Positions 14,623 through 25,290 of a stretch of DNA of 36,273 nucleotides are shown here, in pieces; the stretch's first letter is position 1; every line of letters starts with the position of its first letter. Location: contig CANQOL010000033.1 in assembly GCA_947625475.1 (NCBI GenBank), positions 1-36,273 on the forward strand, written 5' to 3'. Source of the DNA: an uncultured Acetatifactor sp. Its GTDB lineage: Bacteria > Bacillota > Clostridia > Lachnospirales > Lachnospiraceae. Position numbers and translations under genes: made by a program. Under the pieces are notes generated by a model that made no database searches, had not been told where the DNA came from, and saw nothing but the letters and a program-made list of their open reading frames with translations.

Positions 14623-17418
14623 ATGACAGATAACGAACAGAAGCAGGCCGCCAAAAAGTTTGCGGCGTTCTGGAAGGACAAGGGCTATGAGAAGGGACAG
14701 AGCCAGCTTTTCTGGATTTCGCTCTTACGGGATGTATTTGGCGTAGAGCATCCGGAGGAATTTATCATTTTTGAAGAGCAGGTGCATTTAGACCACACCA
14801 GCTTTATTGACGGGACAATCCCGGCCACAAAGGTTCTCATAGAGCAAAAAGGGCTGGGCAGGGATTTGAACAAGCCGATCAAACAATCCGACGGATCCCT
14901 CCTCAACCCCTTCCAGCAGGCCAAGCGTTACATCACCGAGCTGCCTCTCTCCCAGCATCCCCGCTGGGTGGTGACCTGTAACTTTGCAGAGTTCTATGTC
15001 TATGACATGGAGCGCCCGGGCGGCGAACCGGAGAAGATTCTGCTCGCCGATCTGGAGAAAGAATATTACCGGCTGCAGTTCCTTGTGGACACCGGCAGCG
15101 ACCACCTCAAGCGCGAGATGGAGGTTTCTATTGCTGCCGGCGAGATCGTCGGGCTTTTGTACGACGCTTTTCTAAGGCAGTACAAAGATCCCTCGAACGA
15201 GAATTCCCTGCGCAGTCTAAACATTCTCTGTGTCCGTCTGGTGTTCTGTCTGTACGCCGAGGATGCGGGGATTTTCGGCAGGCACGGAATGTTCCACGAC
15301 TATCTGGCCGGATACGATACCCTCCACATCCGAAAGGCTCTTATGGAGCTGTTTCATGTACTGGACACGGTGCCGGAGAGGCGCGACCCCTATCTGGAGC
15401 CGGAGCTCGCCGCTTTTCCTTATGTGAACGGCGGCCTGTTCCAGGATGAGGATATCGAGATCCCTATGTTTACTGATGAAATCCGGGAACTTCTGCTGAC
15501 GAAGGCGAGCGCGGATTTCAACTGGTCAGAAATCAGTCCCACGATTTTTGGCGCCGTATTTGAAAGCACTCTGAATCCGGAGACACGGCGCTCCGGCGGA
15601 ATGCACTATACCTCCATTGAAAACATTCACAAGGTCATCGACCCCCTGTTTCTGGATGGCCTGCGAAAAGAGTTTGAAGAAATCAAGGCGGTTTCTGTCC
15701 AGAAAACCCGGCAGAATAAGCTGAAGGAATTTCAAAAGAAGCTGGGAACGCTCACATTTTTAGACCCTGCCTGCGGCAGCGGCAATTTTCTGACGGAGAC
15801 CTTCTTAAGCCTGCGGCGTCTGGAGAATGACATCCTGCGCATTCTATCCGGCGGGCAGATTGCATTCGGTTCCCTGGAATACAATCCCATACAGGTTTCT
15901 ATCAGCCAGTTTTACGGCATCGAGATAAACGACTTCGCCGTGACAGTGGCCAAGACCGCTCTCTGGATTGCGGAAAGCCAGATGCTGAAGGAGACGGAAG
16001 ATATTATCCTCATGAATCTGGATTTCCTGCCGTTAAAAACAAATGCCTTCATTGTGGAGGGAAACGCTCTGCAGATCGATTGGGAAAGCGTGGTGCCGAA
16101 ATACAGACTGAACTATATCATGGGTAATCCGCCGTTTGTGGGTTATTCTCTGCAAAGTAAAAAACAAAAAGAAGATATTCTCTCTGTCTATGTCGATGAA
16201 ACTGGAAGGCCATATAAGACCGCAGGTAAAATTGACTATGTATCCGGGTGGTATTTCAAGGCAGCACAGTTGATGCATGGCACTCAAATCCGCACAGCAT
16301 TCGTTTCTACCAACTCTATTACACAGGGAGAACAAGTCGCAGGAGTATGGAAGCCGCTCTATGACCGGTTTGGTGTTCATATTGACTTCGCCTGCCGCAC
16401 GTTCCGCTGGGACAGCGAAGCCAGCATAAAAGCGCATGTGCACTGTGTAATTATAGGATTCAGCATTGCGCCAAATACGGAGGAAAAACGAATCTACTCT
16501 GTGGACAGATATCAAGTAGTCAAAAATATTAATGCCTATCTGCTGGATGCCGATGACATATTTATTGAAAGCCGCAACAAGCCAATATCTTCTGTTCCGG
16601 AAATGATAAAGGGAAGCAGTCCCGTAGATGGTGGAAATTTCTTCTTAAACGAGGAGGAATACCGCTTTTTTGAGGCGGCTGAACCAACAGCATTAAAATA
16701 TATCCGACGTTTTTTGGGCGCAAAGGAATTTTTGCATAATATTCCCCGATGGTGTTTATGGTTGGATGGAATATCCCCAAAAGATCTGTCGGCTATGCCA
16801 AATGTAAAAAAAAGAATAGCCGCCGTGCGCGAGTTCCGCCTTGCAAGTCCCAAAGCGGCCACGAAAAAATTTGCTGATTTTTCCATGCGTTTTATGGAAT
16901 TGCGGCAGCCAGATACAACATATATTCTCATTCCCCGCCATTCCTCGGAAAACCGCAGGTATATTCCCCTTGGTTTTTTAACACCTGATATTATCTGCGG
17001 TGATGCAAATAACATGATACCTGACGCAACTATATATCATTTTGGTCTCTTAATTTCAAATGTTCACATGGCATGGATGCGAGCGGTATGTGGGCGCCTG
17101 GAAATGCGTTATCGTTACTCTAACGACGTGGTCTATAACAATTTTCCCTGGCCTGCGCCCACCGATGCGCAGAAGGCGAAAATTGAGCAGACCGCTCAGT
17201 CCATTCTCGACGCCCGGGCCCTCTACCCGGACGCCAGCCTCGCCGACCTATATGACGAACTGACAATGCCTCCCAAGCTGCGGAAAGCCCATCAGGAAAA
17301 CGACCGGGCCGTCATGCAGGCCTACGGTTTTTCCGTCAAGGACATGACCGAGAGCAAATGTGTGGCGGAGCTGATGAAAATGTACCAGGAGCTTGTGGAG
17401 AAAGGATCCAAAATATAA
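14623..17418 (+). CDS. MmeI-like (type IIL) restriction-modification enzyme
   Basis: A 931-residue single-chain enzyme that should both methylate adenine in one strand of its site and cut at a fixed distance. The N-terminal nuclease domain has a PD-(D/E)xK set D63...E74-Q-K76 (in VLIEQKG), corresponding to the MmeI arrangement. A helical spacer follows (about 150-350). The gamma-class N6-adenine methyltransferase has SAM motif DPACGSGNF (381-389) and catalytic NPPF (502-505). The target-recognition domain is about 600-815 and a C-terminal helical part completes the protein. All motifs look intact. The start at 14623 has GGGGTGA upstream; an ATG at 14587 lacks a site. DNA for the recognition domain is noticeably more AT-rich than the flanks. 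The target sequence cannot be predicted here. Confidence 0.85.
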   Translation: MTDNEQKQAAKKFAAFWKDKGYEKGQSQLFWISLLRDVFGVEHPEEFIIFEEQVHLDHTSFIDGTIPATKVLIEQKGLGRDLNKPIKQSDGSLLNPFQQAKRYITELPLSQHPRWVVTCNFAEFYVYDMERPGGEPEKILLADLEKEYYRLQFLVDTGSDHLKREMEVSIAAGEIVGLLYDAFLRQYKDPSNENSLRSLNILCVRLVFCLYAEDAGIFGRHGMFHDYLAGYDTLHIRKALMELFHVLDTVPERRDPYLEPELAAFPYVNGGLFQDEDIEIPMFTDEIRELLLTKASADFNWSEISPTIFGAVFESTLNPETRRSGGMHYTSIENIHKVIDPLFLDGLRKEFEEIKAVSVQKTRQNKLKEFQKKLGTLTFLDPACGSGNFLTETFLSLRRLENDILRILSGGQIAFGSLEYNPIQVSISQFYGIEINDFAVTVAKTALWIAESQMLKETEDIILMNLDFLPLKTNAFIVEGNALQIDWESVVPKYRLNYIMGNPPFVGYSLQSKKQKEDILSVYVDETGRPYKTAGKIDYVSGWYFKAAQLMHGTQIRTAFVSTNSITQGEQVAGVWKPLYDRFGVHIDFACRTFRWDSEASIKAHVHCVIIGFSIAPNTEEKRIYSVDRYQVVKNINAYLLDADDIFIESRNKPISSVPEMIKGSSPVDGGNFFLNEEEYRFFEAAEPTALKYIRRFLGAKEFLHNIPRWCLWLDGISPKDLSAMPNVKKRIAAVREFRLASPKAATKKFADFSMRFMELRQPDTTYILIPRHSSENRRYIPLGFLTPDIICGDANNMIPDATIYHFGLLISNVHMAWMRAVCGRLEMRYRYSNDVVYNNFPWPAPTDAQKAKIEQTAQSILDARALYPDASLADLYDELTMPPKLRKAHQENDRAVMQAYGFSVKDMTESKCVAELMKMYQELVEKGSKI

Positions 17419-17448
17419 CATATTCAAACTTTGTGAGAGGTGACGCAT

Positions 17449-17589
17449 ATGAAAAATCCTGCGGTTGAGGCAGCGCTTCAAAAATGGAAGGCAGGCTCAG
17501 GAGATTGCAAGAGAATATTGCGGCAAAAACAAGAATATGTTAGAACATTATCATCAACTGCAAAGAAATATGATCCGGTATCTGCGTGA
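17449..17589 (+). CDS. Small ORF downstream of the type IIL gene, possibly frameshifted
   Basis: A 46-residue ORF begins with MKNPAVEAALQKWKAG after a good ribosome binding site (GAGAGGTGACGC), 30 bases past the restriction-modification gene. A second frame (17495-17602) reads AQEIAREYCGKNKNM and continues to LREGHT with more natural codon use. The two may be one ~51-residue gene broken by a single-base change near 17494. No family was recognised. It is probably co-transcribed with the enzyme gene and is followed by a terminator. Confidence 0.4.
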   Translation: MKNPAVEAALQKWKAGSGDCKRILRQKQEYVRTLSSTAKKYDPVSA

Positions 17590-17618
17590 AGGGCATACCT
17601 GAAACATGCTTTGCCATT

Positions 17619-17665
17619 AGGGGCTGCTGCACGGATATTTGTGCAGCAGCCCCTTTCAATTTTAT
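17619..17665 (+). terminator. Intrinsic terminator of the restriction-modification unit
   Basis: A perfect 14-bp GC-rich stem (17619-17632 with 17641-17654, AGGGGCTGCTGCAC) with an 8-base loop is followed by TTCAATTTTATC. Confidence 0.8.
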
Positions 17666-17692
17666 CATTCTGCGCCCGTGCGGCAATCCCGC

Positions 17693-18376
17693 TTATGAGG
17701 ACTTGGTCGGGATGAAGCGCCTGATCTGGCCGGCCACCTCGGAAATCGGCATGGTCTGTACCCAGATGTGCCCGGGACCGGTGACCACCGTGTTGAAGAA
17801 GCCTTCCCCGCCGAACAGCTTGTTTTTCAGGCCGGGCACCGACTGAATATCGATGGAGCAGGAGGCCTCCACGGCCGCCAGGTATCCGGTGTCCAGGATC
17901 ATCTGCTGGCCCGGCCCCAGATCATACTCCACAATATGTCCGTCAAATTCCAGGAAAGCACAGCCCTCTCCGGAAAGCTTCTGCATGATAAAGCCCTCTC
18001 CGCCAAAGAGCCCGGCTCCGAATTTCTTCTGGAAGAACACGGAAAGGGTTACGCCTGTCTCCGCCGCCAGAAAACCGGTCTTCTGAACCACGATTTCCTT
18101 TCCAAACCCGATCTGGAAGGGCATAATCCTGCCCGGGAAGCAGGACGCAAAGGCGATCGTGCCCTCACCGCCCTCCGCCGTGTAGATATTCTGAAACAGA
18201 CCCTCTCCTGCCAGCACTCTGCCGAAGGCCTTGCCGGCCCCTCCGTTGGTGCTTGTGGTCATCTTCATGTTGGGAGACATCCAGCTCATGGCGCCTCTCT
18301 CAGTGAACATGCTCTCTCCGCTGTCCAGGCTGCAGATCACAACCGGAAGCGTATCACCCTGAATTTCGTAACGCAT
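17693..18376 (-). CDS. AIM24/TIGR00266 family protein
   Basis: A 227-residue protein with the repeated beta-strand pattern of this family, including the family-typical FTERGAMSWMSPN near the start, GEGLFQNIYTAEGGEGTIAFA, KFGAGLFGGEGFIMQKL and LFGGEGFFNTVVTGPG. The eukaryotic relative AIM24 is mitochondrial; the bacterial members have no settled function. No signal peptide or membrane segment is visible. AAAGGAGG lies 8 bases before the start. A separate promoter and a long palindrome lie upstream, so it may be regulated apart from the nuclease-like gene before it. Confidence 0.85.
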   Translation of the reverse strand: MRYEIQGDTLPVVICSLDSGESMFTERGAMSWMSPNMKMTTSTNGGAGKAFGRVLAGEGLFQNIYTAEGGEGTIAFASCFPGRIMPFQIGFGKEIVVQKTGFLAAETGVTLSVFFQKKFGAGLFGGEGFIMQKLSGEGCAFLEFDGHIVEYDLGPGQQMILDTGYLAAVEASCSIDIQSVPGLKNKLFGGEGFFNTVVTGPGHIWVQTMPISEVAGQIRRFIPTKSS

Positions 18377-18421
18377 ATGATATCCTCCTTTTTTTTATTT
18401 TTACGAAGTCTCCCTCTCCCA

Positions 18422-18448
18422 GGTTCAGAGAACCAGGTTCTCTGAACC
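18422..18448 (-). promoter_or_regulatory. 27-bp palindrome upstream of the AIM24-family gene
   Basis: GGTTCAGAGAACC (18422-18434) is mirrored exactly at 18436-18448 with one central base. No T-run follows. It lies between the candidate promoter and the start codon, fitting an operator or a 5'-UTR hairpin. Confidence 0.55.
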
Positions 18449-18496
18449 CAGTTCTTTGTGCGTGGCCTTCCTCGCCTGTAAGGGATTCTTCCGTAA

Positions 18497-18525
18497 ATTT
18501 AGTTACATTTTGTCATTTTCTTCAA
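18497..18525 (-). promoter_or_regulatory. Candidate promoter of the AIM24-family gene
   Basis: On the minus strand TTGAAG (18525-18520) and CTAAAT (18502-18497) are spaced by 17 bases. Confidence 0.4.
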
Positions 18526-18531
18526 TATTTC

Positions 18532-19278
18532 TCACAGGCAGACCCTGTACTCGTAAGCCCGTCCGCGCTTTCCGACGCGCTCTGTCACGCCCAGATACTG
18601 AAACAGGTTCAGAGTCAGCCCCGCCGTATCCTCCTGAATGTGGGCTGCCCTGGCAAATTCCTTTGAGGTGAAGGGCTCCTTCAGCTCATAGGGGACAAAC
18701 TGCAGATAGTCCTCATACCTCTCAATGAGAGTTTCGTCCAAAAGATCCGTGGGAACCTTATCGTGCTTGGAGGCCCGGATCTTCCGGTTTCTGCCGTAGC
18801 CGTTGAGGAGCTTGTATTCCTCCGCCTCCAGAAAAACCAGCCGTATTTTCAGATTGGGGTCCTTCAAAAAGCTTTTGATCCGGTACAGCTCCGCAAAGGC
18901 GTCGTAGGCGTTCCCCTTTCTGGGAGATCGGCGCCTCTCACTGATCTCCCCCGTCTCCTTGTCAATCCACACCAGCCATTTCACAGCCACCACAGGATAG
19001 ACCACCGTCACCGGATACTGAGGCAGAAAATCCGCCAGCTTCTCCCGCAGCCGTTGAAACTGGCCCGTCTGGATCTCAATAATCTGGGAGCCGGTGTAAA
19101 TATCCGCCACAAAGCTGTCTATGGGGATCTCCTGCCTGTCCGTATCCGGCTCATAATAATTTTTCAGAATGGCATGGAGGGTCTTCTCCGAGAGAGTGCC
19201 GATACCCGCCTGAAGCCGGCCCTCCCGGATCACTTTGTCCTTGATTTGAAGAAATCTTTGTCTGTCCTCTTCTCTCAT
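18532..19278 (-). CDS. Uncharacterised protein, possible PD-(D/E)xK-type nuclease with winged helix
   Basis: A 248-residue cytoplasmic protein; no named family was recognised. The order E31 (LSEKTLHAILKNYYEP), D54/D59 (PIDSFVADI) and E68-x-Q70 (IIEIQTGQF) resembles the PD-(D/E)xK nuclease core with Gln for the usual Lys, as seen in some family members. Residues about 203-245 (SKEFARAAHIQEDTAGLTL and on to GRAYEYRV) look like a winged helix-turn-helix. A DNA-acting role is inferred from this only. It starts 7 bases after the antiporter gene, so the two are almost certainly one transcript. Confidence 0.6.
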   Translation of the reverse strand: MREEDRQRFLQIKDKVIREGRLQAGIGTLSEKTLHAILKNYYEPDTDRQEIPIDSFVADIYTGSQIIEIQTGQFQRLREKLADFLPQYPVTVVYPVVAVKWLVWIDKETGEISERRRSPRKGNAYDAFAELYRIKSFLKDPNLKIRLVFLEAEEYKLLNGYGRNRKIRASKHDKVPTDLLDETLIERYEDYLQFVPYELKEPFTSKEFARAAHIQEDTAGLTLNLFQYLGVTERVGKRGRAYEYRVCL

Positions 19279-19285
19279 AGGCTGC

Positions 19286-20467
19286 TCAGGCCGCTGCCGG
19301 CCGGTCCTTGGCGTACAGGAGCTTTAGAATAATGGGGGTGGAAATGCTGGATACAATAATCAGCAGAATCACGGCGGTAAAGTACACCGGCTCCACCAGC
19401 CCTACGGAGAGCCCCTTCTGGGACACAATCAGGGCCACCTCACCCCTGGTCATCATGCCCACGCCCACCTTCAGGGAATCGGCCCAGCTGAACCGGCACA
19501 GGCGGCTCATGAGCCCGCAGCCGATGATCTTGGTCACCAGAGCCACCAGCACAAAGGCCAGGGAGAACAGCAAAACCCCTCCATTCACATTGTCGATACT
19601 GGTCTTTAAGCCGATGCTGGCGAAAAACACCGGGCCGAAGAGCATGTAGGAGTTGATATCCATCTTTTCCGCAATATACTTGGAATCCCGGATGGAGCAC
19701 AGGACGATCCCCGCCACATAGGCACCCGTGATATCCGCAATTCCGAAGAACCGCTCCGCCGCGTAAGCGAAGGAAAAGCAGAGCGCCAAGCCCGCAATGG
19801 GAATCCGGCGGGTGTGGGGGTATCTGTTGTCCACCTTGCTGAAAATCCGGTAGAGGATGTATCCCACTACCAGGGCCGCCGCAAAAAACAGGATCGTGGA
19901 GATCACCACCCGGCCGGGCTTGGAAGAGGGATCCCGAAACCCAATCACGAAGGTCAGCACAATGATTCCGATCACATCGTCGATGATGGCGGCGCTCATG
20001 ATCGTGGTGCCCACCTTCCCCTTCAGCTTTCCCATCTCCTTCAGGGATTCCACGGTGATGCTCACGGAGGTGGCGGTCATAATGGTTCCGATAAACACCG
20101 CCTCATAGAACTTGGCGGTTCCCAGGGCGGCAGGCCCGTAAAAGGCCATATACAAAAGGGTTCCCCCCGCCAGGGGCACAAACACGCCCGCGCAGGCGAT
20201 GAGAAAGGCCACGGGGCCGGTCTTTAACAGGTCCTTTAAGTCGGTGCCCAGGCCTGCGGAGAACATCAAGAGCACCACGCCGATCTCCGCCATGCGGGTC
20301 AGAAACTCCGTCTGCTGGACAAGACCAAGCAGGCTTGGTCCAATGAGCAAGCCTGCTACAATCTCTCCCACCACCTGGGGCGCTTTGCATTTTCTGGCGA
20401 GAATGCCGAAAAATTTTGCAAAGATAATGATAATGGCTAAATCCTTAAATATTCCGTAAGTCTCCAT
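19286..20467 (-). CDS. CPA2-family cation:proton antiporter
   Basis: A 393-residue membrane protein with about 12 hydrophobic segments. It shows the early signature VVGEIVAGLLIGPSLLG, the LLMFSAGLGTDL segment, and the paired aspartates in AAIIDDVIGII that mark electrogenic-type ion binding in CPA2 exchangers. The segment MTRGEVALIVSQKGL near 345-360 is also typical. There is no TrkA-N/RCK regulatory domain, so it is a short KefB/NapA-like form. It should exchange Na+ or K+ for H+ across the cytoplasmic membrane. It follows gyrA by 24 bases; the ribosome binding site is weak, suggesting coupling to upstream transcription. Confidence 0.88.
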   Translation of the reverse strand: METYGIFKDLAIIIIFAKFFGILARKCKAPQVVGEIVAGLLIGPSLLGLVQQTEFLTRMAEIGVVLLMFSAGLGTDLKDLLKTGPVAFLIACAGVFVPLAGGTLLYMAFYGPAALGTAKFYEAVFIGTIMTATSVSITVESLKEMGKLKGKVGTTIMSAAIIDDVIGIIVLTFVIGFRDPSSKPGRVVISTILFFAAALVVGYILYRIFSKVDNRYPHTRRIPIAGLALCFSFAYAAERFFGIADITGAYVAGIVLCSIRDSKYIAEKMDINSYMLFGPVFFASIGLKTSIDNVNGGVLLFSLAFVLVALVTKIIGCGLMSRLCRFSWADSLKVGVGMMTRGEVALIVSQKGLSVGLVEPVYFTAVILLIIVSSISTPIILKLLYAKDRPAAA

Positions 20468-20491
20468 AGCTGTCGGTCCGCGGCCTTCCCG

Positions 20492-23095
20492 TCACGAATC
20501 CTCTTCCTCCTCCTTCGGGAAGGTGATTTCCTTGTCCTCATCTTCCTCAAAATCCTCCGCCACAGTCTCCGGGTATTCCTCCGGTATGGATTCTATGGCG
20601 TCTTCAATATTTTCAAATTCCTGGTCCCCGTTGGAAATTTTTTCTCTCACCTTGGCGATCTTGGCCACCTTCACGCCCTGATCCAGCTGAATCATCTTCA
20701 CACCGGAGGTATTCCTGCCCAAAGTGGAGATATCCTCCATCCGCAGCTGTATGATAATGCCCTCCTGGGTGATCATCATGATTTCATGGTCGTCCGTCAC
20801 CGCCTTGACCCCGATCACATCTCCGGTTTTCTCGGTGATCTTGTAGCACTTTACGCCCTTGCCGCCCCGGTACTGAAGATTGAACTCGTCCAGGTAAGTC
20901 CTCTTGCCCATACCGTTTTCGGACACGATCAGCAGGGAGTCTCCCTGGCTCTGGAGCTGCATGCCCACCACCTCGTCCTCCGGGGACAGGTTCATGCCGA
21001 TGACACCCATGGCCGTGCGGCCCATGGCCCGCACATCCGTCTCCTTAAAGCGGATGCACATGCCCTGTTTGGACACCAGGAAAATTTCGCTGCCTAAGTC
21101 CGTCACCTTCACCTCGATCAGCTCGTCATCCTCCCGCAGGGTGATGGAGGCCAGACCCTTCTTCCGAATGTTATTATATTCCATGAGGGGCGTTTTCTTT
21201 ACAATTCCCTTCCGGGTCACCATAAACAGGTTTTTGCTGTCACTGTACTCCCGGATGGGGATCATGGCCGTGATCTTTTCTCCCGGGGTCAGCTGCAGCA
21301 GGTTGATAATCGCCGTGCCTCTGGCCGTCCTTCCCGCCTCCGGGATCTCGTACACCTTCAGCCGGTATACTCTCCCGTAGTTGGTAAAGAAGTTCAGATA
21401 ATGGTGTGTGGTGGTCATCAGCAGATCCTCAATATAATCGTCCTCGATGGTCTGCATGCCCTTGATGCCCTTGCCGCCCCTGTTCTGGGCCTTGAAATTG
21501 TCCACCGTCATGCGCTTGATGTATCCCAGGCTGGTTAAGGCAATCACCGCGTTCTCCATGGGAACCATGTCCTCGGCGGAGATTTCCGTCACGTCGTAGC
21601 CGATTTTGCTGCGCCTGTCGTCCCCGTATTTTTCCGCAATCTGGAGCATCTCCGTCTTAATGACTCCCAAAAGAAGCTTTTCATCCGCCAGGATGGCCTT
21701 CAGCTCCTTAATTTTTGCCAAAAGCTCCTGATGCTCGTTTTCCAGCCTCTCTCTTTCCAGGCCGGTGAGAGCCCGCAGACGCATATCCACAATGGCCTGG
21801 GCCTGAGGGTCTGTCAGTTCAAACCGGGCGATGAGCTTTTCCTTCGCCTCCGCGGTGTTCTGGCTTCCCCGGATGATGGAGATGACCTCGTCTATGTAAT
21901 CCAGGGCCTTCAGGAGACCCTGCAGGATATGATCCCTTTCCTCCGCCTTGTTTAAATCGTACTTTGTTCTGCGGGTGATCACATCCTCCTGGTGGGCCAG
22001 GTAATATTTCATCATGTCCAGCAGGGTCATCACCTTGGGCTCGTTCCCCACCAGGGCCAGCATGATCACGCCGAAGGTGTCCTGAAGCTGGGTGTGTTTG
22101 AAAAGCTGATTCAAAATCACATTGGCATTCACATCCCGGCGCAGCTCGATGACCACTCTGACGCCCTCCCGATTGGATTCATCCCGGATATCCGTGATGC
22201 CGTCGATCCTCTTTTGCTTCACCAGCTCCGCGATCTTGACGATCAGATTGGCCTTGTTGACCATGTAGGGAAGCTCCGTGACGATAATCTGGCTCTTCCC
22301 GTTGGGAAGGGTCTCAATATCCGTCACAGCCCGCACCCGGATTTTGCCCCGTCCCGTGCGGTAGGCTTCCTCGCTGCTCTTTGTCCCTAAGATCAGGCCC
22401 CCCGTGGGAAAATCAGGGGCCTTCACAATCTGCAGGATTTCCTCAATATCGGTCTCCCTGTTTTCCTCCACCTTGTTGTCGATGATCTTCACCACCGCTT
22501 TGACTACCTCCCGCAGGTTGTGGGGAGGAATATTGGTGGCCATCCCCACGGCAATCCCGGTGGTTCCGTTCACCAAAAGGTTGGGATAGCGGCTGGGGAG
22601 CACCACAGGCTCCTTTTCGGTCTCATCGAAGTTGGGCACAAAGTCCACCGTGTCCTTGCCGATATCCGCCAGAAGCTCCATGGAAATTTTGGAGAGCCTG
22701 GCCTCCGTGTAACGCATGGCGGCGGCCCCGTCCCCGTCCATGGAGCCAAAGTTTCCGTGGCCGTCCACCAGAGGATACCGGGTGGACCAATCCTGGGCCA
22801 TATTGACCAGGGAGCCGTAGATGGAGCTGTCTCCGTGGGGATGATATTTACCCATGGTATCTCCCACGATACGGGCGCTCTTTCTGTGAGGCTTGTCCGG
22901 ACCGTTGTTCAGCTCGATCATGGAGTAGAGGACCCTTCTCTGCACCGGCTTTAGGCCGTCCCTCACATCGGGCAGGGCCCGGGAGGCGATAACGCTCATG
23001 GCGTAATCGATGTAGAAGGTCTCCATTCTTTCCTTCAGATCTACCTCATGTACCTTGTCAAATTCTGTATCCTTGTCAAAAATATGATCATCCAT
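20492..23095 (-). CDS. gyrA: DNA gyrase subunit A
   Basis: An 867-residue subunit, normal in length, that breaks and rejoins DNA in the GyrA2B2 complex. The winged-helix region carries catalytic Y129 (MRYTEARLS). The quinolone region reads [18 protein letters not shown]: Ser90 matches E. coli Ser83, while Gly94 sits at E. coli Asp87. The C-terminal wrapping domain has the GyrA box as QNRGGKG (about residue 535) and ends in a long acidic tail. The gene follows gyrB after 38 bases. The tail resembles the acidic tails that tune supercoiling in E. coli gyrase. Confidence 0.97.
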   Translation of the reverse strand: MDDHIFDKDTEFDKVHEVDLKERMETFYIDYAMSVIASRALPDVRDGLKPVQRRVLYSMIELNNGPDKPHRKSARIVGDTMGKYHPHGDSSIYGSLVNMAQDWSTRYPLVDGHGNFGSMDGDGAAAMRYTEARLSKISMELLADIGKDTVDFVPNFDETEKEPVVLPSRYPNLLVNGTTGIAVGMATNIPPHNLREVVKAVVKIIDNKVEENRETDIEEILQIVKAPDFPTGGLILGTKSSEEAYRTGRGKIRVRAVTDIETLPNGKSQIIVTELPYMVNKANLIVKIAELVKQKRIDGITDIRDESNREGVRVVIELRRDVNANVILNQLFKHTQLQDTFGVIMLALVGNEPKVMTLLDMMKYYLAHQEDVITRRTKYDLNKAEERDHILQGLLKALDYIDEVISIIRGSQNTAEAKEKLIARFELTDPQAQAIVDMRLRALTGLERERLENEHQELLAKIKELKAILADEKLLLGVIKTEMLQIAEKYGDDRRSKIGYDVTEISAEDMVPMENAVIALTSLGYIKRMTVDNFKAQNRGGKGIKGMQTIEDDYIEDLLMTTTHHYLNFFTNYGRVYRLKVYEIPEAGRTARGTAIINLLQLTPGEKITAMIPIREYSDSKNLFMVTRKGIVKKTPLMEYNNIRKKGLASITLREDDELIEVKVTDLGSEIFLVSKQGMCIRFKETDVRAMGRTAMGVIGMNLSPEDEVVGMQLQSQGDSLLIVSENGMGKRTYLDEFNLQYRGGKGVKCYKITEKTGDVIGVKAVTDDHEIMMITQEGIIIQLRMEDISTLGRNTSGVKMIQLDQGVKVAKIAKVREKISNGDQEFENIEDAIESIPEEYPETVAEDFEEDEDKEITFPKEEEEDS

Positions 23096-23133
23096 TCAAA
23101 CTGTTCCAGCCTTTCTGAAAGTAAGACCCTCTG

Positions 23134-25290
<2,157 letters not shown>

